Shown here one piece after another: positions 25,488 to 34,063 of a DNA stretch of 64,000 bases; within the stretch, counting starts at the first letter, position 1; each line of letters begins with the position of its first letter. This DNA comes from Bog-756 sp963725275 (GTDB lineage Bacteria > Actinomycetota > Acidimicrobiia > Acidimicrobiales > RAAP-2). Position numbers and translations under genes: made by a program. The notes beneath the pieces were generated by a model. That model saw nothing but the letters and a program-made list of their open reading frames with translations. It made no database searches and was not told the origin of the DNA. The stretch is taken from contig CAVRXS010000006.1 in assembly GCA_963725275.1 (NCBI GenBank), forward strand, positions 496,001 through 560,000, written 5' to 3'.

Positions 25488-25792
25488 GACTGCCCCGAGA
25501 CGGTCACCGGCGTCGTGGTGGCCGGTGTCGCCGCAGACGAGGTTGTCGACGGCGTCGACGGAGCCGTGGAGGACGAGGAGGGTGAGGAGGAGGAGGAGGA
25601 GGAGGAGGGGCGATGCGTTGCCGTCGCCGCGACCGCGGAAGAGCCGGGTGCCGCGGCGACCATCAGGCCGAGCCCGGTTGCGCCGAGGGCGGCCGCCACC
25701 CCGACGGCCGCCGTCGCGCGGCGCACGCGGGTGGCGGCGGCGTCTCGCGATCGAGCGGCGGCATCGTGGTGGCGGCGGAGCTGTTGATCCAT
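25484..25792 (-). CDS. Small Ser/Thr-rich membrane-anchored protein
   Basis: A 102-residue protein: basic N-terminus (about 25 residues), one hydrophobic helix (AAVGVAAALGATGLGLMVAAA), then a Ser-rich stretch of about 13 residues encoded by a (TCC)n repeat and a Thr/Pro/Ser-rich tail ending TTTPVTVSGQS. No folded domain is visible. First gene of the redox operon, overlapping apbE by four bases. In similar operons this position often holds an FMN-binding protein; here only the anchor and linker remain. It could be a natural truncation or a tether. Confidence 0.65.
   Translation of the reverse strand: MDQQLRRHHDAAARSRDAAATRVRRATAAVGVAAALGATGLGLMVAAAPGSSAVAATATHRPSSSSSSSSPSSSSTAPSTPSTTSSAATPATTTPVTVSGQS
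25584..25607. repeat. (GAG)8 trinucleotide repeat
   Basis: Eight perfect GAG units on the plus strand (TCC on the minus strand) encode the poly-Ser linker of the small membrane protein. Length changes would add or remove Ser residues without a frameshift. Confidence 0.85.
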
Positions 25793-25910
25793 CTCGTGTC
25801 CTTTCCGGGGGTGCGTCCTCGGGAGTCCTGGGGGTGGACGTACTGCAGGTACCGCTCAGGCCATTGCACACGCCCGCCCGCTGAGCCACCTCCACGTGGG
25901 CTGAGCGGTT

Positions 25911-25969
25911 CCTGTGAACCCTCGGACCGGCTCGACGAGAGGCCCGGCAGCTCACAGCGGGCTCACAGG
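25911..25969. promoter_or_regulatory. PhoP-box-like direct repeat upstream of the response regulator
   Basis: TCACAGC (25952-25958), four bases, then TCACAGG (25963-25969): an 11-base-phased direct repeat that matches the mycobacterial PhoP box TCACAGC-N4-TCACAGC except at the last base. A further half-site in the opposite orientation, CCTGTGA (25911-25917), lies within the palindrome GGTTCCTGTGAACC (25907-25920). The site is between the divergent redox operon and the PhoPR-like operon, so it could control both. Confidence 0.65.
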
Positions 25970-26045
25970 CGGAGCACACCCCGCCTGCAACGACCGGTGC
26001 GATGCTGGTCGGACCGGCCGTGCGGCCCCACCGGAGGAGAGAGCC

Positions 26046-26747
26046 GTGGAACCCACCCGCAGCCAACGCATCCTGGTGGTCGACGACGAGCCGTCCATCG
26101 TCGACGCCGTCGCGACCTCCCTGCGCTACGAGGGGTTCGTCGTGGACGAAGCGGTCAACGGCCGCATCGCCCTGGCCGCCGCCCAGGAGCAGCCGCCCGA
26201 CCTCATCGTCCTCGACATCATGCTTCCCGACCTCGACGGGCTCGAGGTGACCCGGCGCCTTCGGGACGGTGGCATCCGGGTGCCGATCCTCTTCCTCACC
26301 GCGCGCGACGCGATCGAGGACAAGGTGGCCGGCCTCACGGTCGGTGGCGACGACTATGTCACCAAGCCGTTCGCGCTGGCCGAGATCGTGGCCCGGGTCC
26401 ACGCCATCCTCCGCCGTCTCGGCAACACGCCCGAGGACGACGGCATCCTCCGGTTCGCCGACATCGAGATGGACGAGAACGCGCACGAGGTGACCCGGGC
26501 CGGTCAGGTCGTCCCACTCACGGCGACCGAGTTCAACCTGCTCCGCTTCTTCCTGCTCAATCCCCGCCACGTGCTGTCCAAGTCACAGATCCTCGACCAC
26601 GTCTGGCACTACGACTTCGGCGGAGACGGAAACGTCGTCGAGACCTACGTGAGCTACCTCCGCAAGAAGCTCGAGGCAACCGGGCCTCCGGTCATCCACA
26701 CCGTTCGTCTCGTCGGGTACGCGCTGCGCGAGCCGGCCACGGAGTAG
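26046..26747 (+). CDS. OmpR/PhoP-family response regulator
   Basis: A 233-residue regulator. The receiver domain has the acidic pair in VVDDEPS (13-14), phosphoacceptor D57 (VLDIMLPDLDG), the Thr of FLTARD and Lys of YVTKPFA. The C-terminal winged helix runs from ILRFADIEMDENAHEVTRAG, through LTATEFNLLRFFLLNP, to VVETYVSYLRKKLE. Start GTG 26046 has GGAGGAGAGA upstream; the longer open frame from 25914 would run through the operator. The kinase gene follows after three bases. The PhoP-type box 80 bases upstream suggests autoregulation. Confidence 0.93.
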   Translation: MEPTRSQRILVVDDEPSIVDAVATSLRYEGFVVDEAVNGRIALAAAQEQPPDLIVLDIMLPDLDGLEVTRRLRDGGIRVPILFLTARDAIEDKVAGLTVGGDDYVTKPFALAEIVARVHAILRRLGNTPEDDGILRFADIEMDENAHEVTRAGQVVPLTATEFNLLRFFLLNPRHVLSKSQILDHVWHYDFGGDGNVVETYVSYLRKKLEATGPPVIHTVRLVGYALREPATE

Positions 26748-26750
26748 GCG

Positions 26751-28429
26751 ATGTCCCTCCGCAGCCGCCTGCTCATCGCGATCGGGGTCATCGCGGTGCG
26801 CCGCGCTGGCCATCGCCGATGTCGTGACCTACTCGGCCCTGCAGTCCTTCCTCTATCAGCGCGTCGACCAGCAGCTCGACGCCACACACGGGTTCGTCGA
26901 GCACACGCTCAGCACCGGGAACGTCTTCCCGTGCGCCGGACCCGGGTCGTTCGACGGCCGGGGTGGCGGGGGTCCGTCGGGGGCTCCCGGGGCGGGTCAG
27001 GAGCCACCGTTCAACGCCGTCCAGGTCTCCGCCGTCCAGGTCCGGACCACCTCAGGGGTGCTCGTCGACAACCAGAGCTGCCCGGCCTACGTGAACAACA
27101 CCCCGTACACGCCGCTCATCCCGTCGACGATCACCGGCTTCTCGACGGAGGACGGCACCGAGGTCGCGTACTTCACCACCCCGTCGGCCCAAGCGGGGGG
27201 GCCGGCCTTCCGGGTCAGGGCCTCCGCGCTCGACAACGGGAACTACCTCATCGTGGCCCAGCCGCTCGGGGACACGGTGAGCACGCTCCACCACCTCCTC
27301 GCCATCGAGCTCATCGTGACCGGCGCGGCTGTCCTCGCGGCGCTCCTCGGCGGGTTCTGGCTGGTCCGGATCGGGCTCAAGCCCCTCCGGGCCATGGAGG
27401 CATCGGCCGAGTCGATCGCCGACGGCAACCTGACCGAACGCGTGCCCGGCGAGAACGAGAAGACCGAGGTGGGCCGGCTGGCCCGCACGCTCAATGTCAT
27501 GTTGAGCCGGATCGAGACCGCCTTCGGTGCCCGGGTCGCCTCGGAGGAGCGCCTGCGCGACTCCGAGGCACGGCTCCGGCGCTTCGTCGCCGACGCGTCA
27601 CACGAGCTCCGCACGCCGATCGCGGCCGTCTCCGCATATGCGGAGCTGTTCGGTCGGGGGGCCTCCGAGCAGAAGGAGGACCTCGAACGCGTCGATGGGT
27701 GGGATCCGCACCGAGACCGGGCGCATGGAGCACCTCGTCGCCGACCTGCTCCTGCTGGCCCGGCTCGACGAGGGCCGGCCGCTGGAGCTCCGCTCGGTGG
27801 ACCTGGTGGCGCTCGGAGCCGAGGCGGTCCACACGGCGATGACCGTGGGCCCGTCCTGGCCGGTCACCTTCGAGGCGTCCCAACCCATCGAGGTGATGGG
27901 CGACGCCACCAGCCTCCGCCAGGTCATCGACAACCTGCTCGCCAACGTCCGGGCCCACACCCCGGCGGGAACCACCGCCCGGGTGTCGGTCGAGCCCGAG
28001 GACCACGGGGCGACGATCTCGGTCGCCGACACCGGCCAGGGCATGGACCCCGAGGAGGCCGAGCACATCTTCGAGCGCTTCTACCGCTCCGATCCGAGCC
28101 GATCGCGGCTCCACGGTGGCGCCGGCCTCGGGCTCTCCATCGTGAGCGCCATCGTGGCCGCCCACGGGGGAACCGTCTCCGCCCGGAGCGCACCCGGGGA
28201 AGGCACGACCTTCACCGTCCACCTGCCCACCACGCCACGCGTCGGCGAGGCCGGCGGCATGGGCGGAACGGAACCCGGTGGTGAGGCACCGCTGACCGGC
28301 GGCCCGGCCACGAGGGTCGGTCCCATCGTGAGCACACGCAGCGGCGCCCGGGATTCGGTACGGCTCCCAGGTCCCGCACAGCTGGGTCCCACTGCCGCCC
28401 GAACGTGTGCCGTCAGGCTGACGCCATGA
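26751..28429 (+). CDS. Sensor histidine kinase, PhoR-like (two frameshifts)
   Basis: The reconstructed kinase starts MSLRSRLLIAIGVIAV in one frame, shifts by one base near 26800, continues ALAIADVVTYSALQ, and shifts again near 27695 (DLERV then MGGIRTETG). Domains in order: TM1, an extracytoplasmic sensor of about 150 residues with a Gly-rich loop, TM2 (LLAIELIVTGAAVLAALLGGFW), HAMP (KPLRAMEASAESIADGNL), H-box SHELRTPIAAV, N-box DNLLANVRAHTP, G1 VADTGQGM and G2 GGAGLGLSIV. All catalytic motifs are intact, which argues for sequence errors rather than gene loss. The end overlaps the next gene (ATGA). Confidence 0.85.
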
Positions 28430-29251
28430 GCGTCGTCCCACTTCCCACGACCCGGCGGTGACGGATCCGGCACAGCCTCCGAGGTGGAGATCGTCGTCCC
28501 CGTCCACAACGAGGCCCGGCAACTGGCGGCCAGCATCACCGCCCTCCGGAGCTATCTGGACAGCGCATTCCCGTTCGTGACCACGATTACCGTTGCCGAC
28601 AACGCGAGCACGGACGACACCTGGTCGATCGCCGCGGGTCTTGCCGCCAGCCTGGCGGGGGTGCGCGCCATCCACCTCGAGCGAGCGGGGCCGCGGTCGG
28701 GCGGTCCGGGCGGCCTGGACGACCAGCGCCGCAGAAGTGGTCGCCTACATGGACGTCGACCTCTCGACCGGGCTCGACGCCCTCCTGCCGCTCGTCGCGC
28801 CGCTGCTCTCCGGCCACAGCGACGTGGCCATCGGCTCCCGTCTCGCCCCCGGCGCCCACGTCGTCCGCGGGGCGCGGCGCGAGCTCATCTCGCGGGGCTA
28901 CAACCTGCTCCTGCGTGCGGTCCTCCGCAGTCCGTGCACGGATGCGCAATGCGGGTTCAAGGCGATGCGTCGCGACGCAGCCACCCGGCTGCTTCCCCTG
29001 GTCGAGGATCAGGCCTGGTTCTTCGACACCGAGCTCCTGATCACGGCCGCACCGCCTCGGCCTGCGCATCCACGAGGTGCCGGTCGACTGGGTGGACGAC
29101 CTCGACTCGCGGGTGCGGGTGGTGCACACCGCCTGGCTCGACCTCTGCGGTACGTGGCGGGTGATGGGACGGGTGTCCCGGCAGAAGGCCGCCACGGTGA
29201 GGGCCCAGCTGCCGACAGACGTCGAACTCCGCCCGTCGGACACGGTGGTGA
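28426..29251 (+). CDS. GT2-family glycosyltransferase (several frameshifts)
   Basis: The gene probably starts at ATG 28426, overlapping the kinase stop. A one-base shift at the CCC run near 28452 leads into EVEIVVPVHNEARQLAASI; a second at the GGGG run 28687-28690 leads to VVAYMDVDLSTGLDALLP; a third near 29049 leads to LRIHEVPVDWVDDLDSRVR. Assembled, it is a dolichyl-phosphate-mannose-synthase-like GT-A enzyme with VADNAST, the metal-binding DVD, DAQCGFKAMRRDAA and WFFDTELL. It should make a polyprenyl-phosphate sugar used by the ArnT-like enzyme two genes on. A final shift would allow the stop at 29249-29251. Confidence 0.75.
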
Positions 29252-29255
29252 CACG

Positions 29256-29807
29256 GTGCGCGCGCCCGACAGGCTCGGGTCCGTGGTGCCGTCCCCCACA
29301 CCGGGTCGTCGCGGCGATCCGGTGTTCGCCGACGACCTGCTCCGCTTCGCCGGGGTCGGCGCAGCCAGCACCCTGGCCTACGTCGGTGTTGTTCGCGGCC
29401 CTCGAGCCCTCGCTCGGGAGCTACCTGGCCAACCTGATCTCGATCGCCCTGTGCAGCGTCGGCAACCTCGCAGCCCACCGGGGGATGACCGGAGCCGCCA
29501 AACACGGGCTCCCACGCGCGAGGCGCGTCCTGACGGCCACCGTCCTCTTCGGCGTGAGCTTGGCAGCCACCACCGGCGCGCTCGTCGCGACCCGGGCCGT
29601 CGGGCTCACCGGGCTCGTCCCCGAGCTGGTCGCGGTCACCCTCGCCAACCTGGCCGCGGCAGCCTTCCGGTTCGCCATCCTCCGTACCCTCGTGTTCCGG
29701 CCACGATTCGGCCCCGGTCTGGCGACGGTGACCCTCGGCGGACGGCGGTCCTGTGCCGAGATCACCGCGGCAGGCGACCGCCCACCGGTCACCGGGGCGC
29801 GCGATGA
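29256..29807 (+). CDS. GtrA-like flippase protein (frameshift)
   Basis: The start GTG 29256 reads to FADDLLRFAGVGAASTLAYV. A one-base shift near 29385 then gives LFAALEPSLGSYLANLISIALCSVGNLAAHR and two more helices (VLTATVLFGVSLAATTGALVATRAVG; ELVAVTLANLAAAAFRFAILRTLVFR). This is the four-helix GtrA fold, implicated in moving polyprenyl-linked sugars across the membrane. It lies between the GT2 and ArnT-like genes, the usual three-gene arrangement. The exact end is uncertain; a TGA at 29805-29807 overlapping the next ATG is likely if another small indel is assumed. Confidence 0.68.
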   Translation: MRAPDRLGSVVPSPTPGRRGDPVFADDLLRFAGVGAASTLAYVGVVRGPRALARELPGQPDLDRPVQRRQPRSPPGDDRSRQTRAPTREARPDGHRPLRRELGSHHRRARRDPGRRAHRARPRAGRGHPRQPGRGSLPVRHPPYPRVPATIRPRSGDGDPRRTAVLCRDHRGRRPPTGHRGAR

Positions 29808-32041
29808 CCGGTCTCGTCCTCGACCCAGAGATGCCCGCCGGCGCGCCGGTCGCGGTCGTGACCGAGCCGGACGCAACATCGAGCGACCCGATCGGTCCGC
29901 CCACGCCCACGCCCTCGCCCCCGTCGGGCCGGGCCCGCCGCCTGCTCCGTGGGCGTCCGGAGGATCCGGCATGGGTCCGCCCGTCGCTTGTTGCCTTGCT
30001 CCTCGGCACGGGGATCCTCTACCTCTGGGGCCTCGACCGCTCCGGCTGGGCCAACAGCTTCTACTCGGCGGCGGTCCAGGCCGGCAGCAAGAGCTGGAAG
30101 GCCTTCTTCTTCGGCTCGTTCGACTCCTCCAACTTCATCAGCGTGGACAAGCCGCCGGCCGCGCTCTGGATCATGGACCTCTCGGCGCGCCTGTTCGGCG
30201 TGAACTCCTGGAGCATCCTGGTCCCCCAGGCCCTCGAGGGGGTCGCCACGGTCGGACTGCTCTATGCGTGCGTGCGGCGGTGGTTCCCACCGGGAGCGGC
30301 GCTGTTGGCCGGCGCGGTCATGGCCCTCACCCCGGTGGCCACCCTCATGTTCCGCTTCAACAACCCCGACGCACTCCTCACGTTGGTCCTCACCGGAGCC
30401 GCGTACGCAACCATCCGAGCCCTCGAGGCGGGACGGACCCGCTGGATGGTCCTGGCCGGGACGCTGATCGGCTTCGGCTTCATCACCAAGATGCTGCAGG
30501 CGCTGATCCTCATGCCTGTGCTCGCCCTCGTCTACCTGCTCGCCGGGCCGCCCCGGCTCGGCCGCCGGATCGTCCAGCTCGTCTACACCGGGATCGCCCT
30601 CGTCGTGTCGGCCGGCTGGTGGGTGGCCGCCGTGGAACTGACCCCGGCGTCGGACCGGCCCTACATCGGCGGATCCACCGACAACAACCTGCTCAACCTC
30701 GTCTTCGGGTACAACGGCATCGGCCGGCTCAGCGGGAACGAGACGGGCAGCGTCGGCGGCGGAGCCACGCCAGGTTCGATGTGGGGACCCACCGGGTGGG
30801 ACCGGCTCTTCCTCAAGTCGTTCGGCGGCCAGATCTCGTGGCTCATCCCCGGCGCACTCGTCGGGCTGGTCGCCGTGCTGTGGCTCACCCGGAGGGCGCC
30901 GCGGTCCGACCGGGTCCGGGCCGCCTTCCTCCTCTTCGGCGGCTGGCTCCTCCTGACCGGGGCGGTCTTCAGCTTCGCCCAGGGGATCATCCACCCCTAC
31001 TACACGGTCGCCCTGGCCCCGGCCGTCGGCGCGCTGGTCGGGATGGGAGCCTCGGTCCTCTGGCGGCGCCGCGTCGAGTTGCTCCCACGGCTGGCCCTCG
31101 CCGCTGCCGTGCTCGCCACCGTCGCCTGGGCCTTCGTGCTCCTCGGCTGGAGCCCCCACTGGTACCCGGCGCTGCGTTGGACCATCCTCTTCGTCGGCAT
31201 CGCCGCGGCCCTGGCGGTGGTCCTCCTCCCCAGAGCACGCGGCCTGCTGGCCGCCGGGGCCGGCGGGGTCGCCATCGCCGCCATCCTGGCCGGGCCGGCC
31301 GCGTACTCGCTCGAGACCGCCGCCACCCCGGCATCGGGGGCCATCCCATCGGCCGGGCCGGCCGTCCAGGGCGGGGGCTTCGGGCCGGGCTTCGGAGGAG
31401 GCGGCAGGGGGAGACCGGGCGGGTTCGGTGGCGGGGGGAGCTTCACGATTCCGAAGGGCTTCACCCTGCCCAACGGCACCCGGTTGCCGCGCTCGTTCAC
31501 CATCCCGCGCTCGGTCTTGCGGGGTGGTGCGGGGCGGTTCCCCGGTGCCGGAGGGTTCCCCGGTGCCCCGGGTGCCGGCGGTGGTCCGGGATTGGGTGGC
31601 GCCCCGGGCTTCGGTGGCGCCGCGGGCGCAGCCGGACGGTTCGGGCGGGGCGGAGGCGGGGGTGGCGCCGGCGGACTGCTCAACCCGTCGAACCCCGGAC
31701 CGCAGGTCACCGCGCTCCTCGAGGCGGGCGCATCGAAGTACTCGTGGGTGGCCGCGACGACCGGCGCGAACTCGGCCGCCGGATTCCAGCTCGCGTCGGG
31801 CGACCCGGTCATGGCCATCGGTGGCTTCAACGGGACCGACCCCGCCCCGACACTGACCGAGTTCGAGACGGACGTCTCCGAGGGAAAGATCCACTACTAC
31901 ATCGGGGGAGGCGGCTTCCTGGGCGGCGTCCGGGGCGGCAACGGTTCCTCGGACGCGTCGCAGATCTCGGCGTGGGTGACCTCCCACTTCACCGCACGGA
32001 CCGTCGACGGGATCACCCTCTACGACCTCACGTCGAAGTGA
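29804..32041 (+). CDS. ArnT-like membrane glycosyltransferase (GT39/GT83-like) with Gly-rich insert
   Basis: A 745-residue membrane enzyme starting MTGLVLDPEM (ATG 29804). About 12 hydrophobic helices follow; the first periplasmic loop has the acidic and aromatic pattern of PMT_2/ArnT enzymes (NSFYSAAVQAGSKSWKAFFFGS, then SVDKPPAALWIMDLSARLFG). Substrate is probably a polyprenyl-phosphate sugar. Residues about 522-625 are an extremely Gly-rich, Arg/Phe-punctuated insert (GFGPGFGGGGRGRPGG and similar), followed by a soluble C-terminal domain of about 115 residues ending DGITLYDLTSK. Its stop abuts the convergent acetyltransferase gene with no gap. Confidence 0.88.
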   Translation: MTGLVLDPEMPAGAPVAVVTEPDATSSDPIGPPTPTPSPPSGRARRLLRGRPEDPAWVRPSLVALLLGTGILYLWGLDRSGWANSFYSAAVQAGSKSWKAFFFGSFDSSNFISVDKPPAALWIMDLSARLFGVNSWSILVPQALEGVATVGLLYACVRRWFPPGAALLAGAVMALTPVATLMFRFNNPDALLTLVLTGAAYATIRALEAGRTRWMVLAGTLIGFGFITKMLQALILMPVLALVYLLAGPPRLGRRIVQLVYTGIALVVSAGWWVAAVELTPASDRPYIGGSTDNNLLNLVFGYNGIGRLSGNETGSVGGGATPGSMWGPTGWDRLFLKSFGGQISWLIPGALVGLVAVLWLTRRAPRSDRVRAAFLLFGGWLLLTGAVFSFAQGIIHPYYTVALAPAVGALVGMGASVLWRRRVELLPRLALAAAVLATVAWAFVLLGWSPHWYPALRWTILFVGIAAALAVVLLPRARGLLAAGAGGVAIAAILAGPAAYSLETAATPASGAIPSAGPAVQGGGFGPGFGGGGRGRPGGFGGGGSFTIPKGFTLPNGTRLPRSFTIPRSVLRGGAGRFPGAGGFPGAPGAGGGPGLGGAPGFGGAAGAAGRFGRGGGGGGAGGLLNPSNPGPQVTALLEAGASKYSWVAATTGANSAAGFQLASGDPVMAIGGFNGTDPAPTLTEFETDVSEGKIHYYIGGGGFLGGVRGGNGSSDASQISAWVTSHFTARTVDGITLYDLTSK

Positions 32042-32680
32042 TCAGCGGGCCGGGCGGGTCATGGTGAACAGGGGCGGTCCCCCCGGGCTGGGCGTCAACC
32101 GCTCCGTCTCGTCGAACCCGAACCTCCGGTAGTAGGCGAGGTTGGCCTCCTTCTGGGTCTCCAGATAACAGGGCAGGCCCTCCCGGTCGATCGAGGCGAG
32201 CGACGGCTCGAGCAGCGTCGTGCCGATCCCCCGCCGCCACGCCATCGGGTCGACCGCCAGCAGGGTCAGGTACCAATGCTCGCCACCGGGGTGGGCCCGT
32301 TCCATGGCGGTCACGTACCGCATCCCGACCACGAGGGACGGCGGCCGCGGGACGAGCGCCCGGAGCGCACCGGCCATCTCGCGGGCCTGGAGCCACCCCG
32401 ACAGCGGATAGGTGCCGGGGCGTTGCCAGGCGCAGATGCCGACCAGGGTTCCCGCCTCGTCCCGGGCACCGGTGACCACTGCGGCGTCGCCGAGGACTGC
32501 CAGGTGGCTCCGCAGATAGTGATACAGCCCCCGGACCCGCAGCCGCGGTTCGTCGGACAGGTGCACGAAGAACGGGTCGTCGTAGAAGCTGCGGGCACCG
32601 AGGACCGCCGCCTCGTCGAGGGTGCGGCGATCGAGACGCAGGGAGGCGTAGGAGAACGCTGGCGGCGCCATGGCGCGCAC
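32042..32680 (-). CDS. GNAT family N-acetyltransferase
   Basis: A 212-residue acetyl-CoA-dependent acyltransferase. Motif A is HWYLTLLAVDPMAWRRGIGTTLL (Q/RxxGxG/A variant WRRGIG) and motif B YYRRFGF. An N-terminal extension (RTLDEAAVLGARSFYDDPFFVHL) is typical of the subgroup that acts on small amines or antibiotics; no substrate can be assigned. Start ATG 32680, with ATG 32671 three codons in as alternative. Confidence 0.85.
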   Translation of the reverse strand: MRAMAPPAFSYASLRLDRRTLDEAAVLGARSFYDDPFFVHLSDEPRLRVRGLYHYLRSHLAVLGDAAVVTGARDEAGTLVGICAWQRPGTYPLSGWLQAREMAGALRALVPRPPSLVVGMRYVTAMERAHPGGEHWYLTLLAVDPMAWRRGIGTTLLEPSLASIDREGLPCYLETQKEANLAYYRRFGFDETERLTPSPGGPPLFTMTRPAR

Positions 32681-32782
32681 AGTACCCGCTCACCGGATCC
32701 GGGGCGGCGGGACCCCGCCACGGACACGCCCGCGATCGGGGAGGGCCATGATTGGAGGAGACCCCAGACCGAGGAGACCGCA

Positions 32783-34051
32783 GTGCCGATCAACGTGACC
32801 CCGATTTCCGGCCTCGACCAGGCTGTGAACGACCTCCGCCGGCGGACAGCCGACTTGGTCAATGCCGAGATACTCCCCAACGAGGAGGTGCTGTGGCGGT
32901 CACGGCGCTCCTCGGAGCTGAGCGGGGAAGACCGCGAGGACAGCCGGCGCCGGAGCATCGAGCTGCGCGACGAGATCAAGGACAAGGTCAAGCGGGCCGG
33001 CCTCTGGGCACCCCACCTGCCCAAGGAGTACGGGGGGATGGGCCTCGACTTCCTCGAGCTCGCCTACGTCTACGAGATCCTCGCGTACGCGGTCGGCGCC
33101 TCGTCGCTGTTCGGGATGGCGGCCCCCAACTCCGGCAACGCCAACGTGCTGGTCAAGTACGGGACCGAGGACCAGAAGCGCACATGGCTCCTCCCGCTCA
33201 TCGAGGGCGAGATGGAGTCCGGCTTCTCGATGACGGAGCCCGACCATGCCGGGTCCGATCCGCGTTCGATCGAGACCGAAGCGGTCCGCGAGGGAGACGA
33301 GTGGGTCATCAACGGCCACAAGTGGTTCACCTCGAACGGCACCGCGGCGGACTTCTTCATCGTGATGTGCCGGGCCAGTGACCCGACCGGAGAGCTCGGC
33401 AGCCCGGGTCGGATGACCCAGATCATCGTGCCTGCCAAGACGGAAGGGGTGCACATCATCCGCGGGATCGGGATCTTCGGGCACTCGACCTCCGACCACT
33501 GCGAGATCAGATACGAGAACGTGCGGGTGCCGATCGAGAACACGCTCGGTCTGGTCGGCCAGGGGCACCAGGCGGCCCAGGACCGGCTCGGGGCAGGCCG
33601 CGTCTATCACTGCATGAACTCAGTCGGTCAGATGTGGCGGGCGTTCGACCTGATGGTCGAACGGTCCCTCAACCGCCAGGTCCATGGTGGCCTCCTCAAG
33701 GAGAAGCAATTCATCCAGGGATTCATCGCCGAGAGTTTCATGGACGTGCAATCGGCCCGGTTGATGACGATCGACGCCGCCCACAAAGTGGCCGACGGGG
33801 ACCCGGGTGTGAGGACTGCGATCTCCGCCATCAAGGTGTTCGTGCCCGCCGCGTACCACCGGGTGGTCGACCGTGCCATCCAGGTGTGGGGCGGTGCCGG
33901 GGTCAGCAATGACCTGCCCCTCGGCCAGATGTACCTGACCGCCCGGGTGCTCCGCCTCGCCGACGGGCCCGACGAGGTCCACAAGATCCTGATGGCGAAG
34001 AACATCATCCACCGCTACGAGGACGGGGAGAGCTGGGACTTCGGTCACTGA
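32783..34051 (+). CDS. Acyl-CoA dehydrogenase
   Basis: A 422-residue flavoenzyme introducing a trans-2 double bond into acyl-CoA. GLWAPHLPKEYGGMGLDFLELAYVYE, SGFSMTEPDHAGSDPRSIET and WVINGHKWFTSNGT are the family's FAD and substrate loops. IQVWGGAGVSNDLPL and the closing ADGPDEVHKILMAKNII are also typical. The segment around GAGRVYHCMNSVGQM and the catalytic region of DGPDEVH resemble the long-chain/ACAD10-11-like subgroup. Electrons would go to an ETF, possibly the one in this window. Start GTG 32783 has GAGGAG seven bases upstream. Confidence 0.93.
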   Translation: MPINVTPISGLDQAVNDLRRRTADLVNAEILPNEEVLWRSRRSSELSGEDREDSRRRSIELRDEIKDKVKRAGLWAPHLPKEYGGMGLDFLELAYVYEILAYAVGASSLFGMAAPNSGNANVLVKYGTEDQKRTWLLPLIEGEMESGFSMTEPDHAGSDPRSIETEAVREGDEWVINGHKWFTSNGTAADFFIVMCRASDPTGELGSPGRMTQIIVPAKTEGVHIIRGIGIFGHSTSDHCEIRYENVRVPIENTLGLVGQGHQAAQDRLGAGRVYHCMNSVGQMWRAFDLMVERSLNRQVHGGLLKEKQFIQGFIAESFMDVQSARLMTIDAAHKVADGDPGVRTAISAIKVFVPAAYHRVVDRAIQVWGGAGVSNDLPLGQMYLTARVLRLADGPDEVHKILMAKNIIHRYEDGESWDFGH

Positions 34052-34063
34052 CCCACGCCGCGG

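Noticed and set aside
24474..26570. Apparent 698-residue protein containing ApbE at its end
   Set aside because: ApbE begins at ATG 25487; the upstream part is opposite the response regulator and crosses the regulatory gap.
29789..31987. Minus-strand open frame of 732 codons opposite the ArnT-like gene
   Set aside because: Highly charged repetitive composition with no family features; explained by GC-rich third positions on the plus strand.
29077..32067. Plus-strand 996-codon open frame running from GT2 through GtrA into ArnT
   Set aside because: Only short stretches carry glycosyltransferase or GtrA sequence; most of it is a shadow of the ArnT-like frame.
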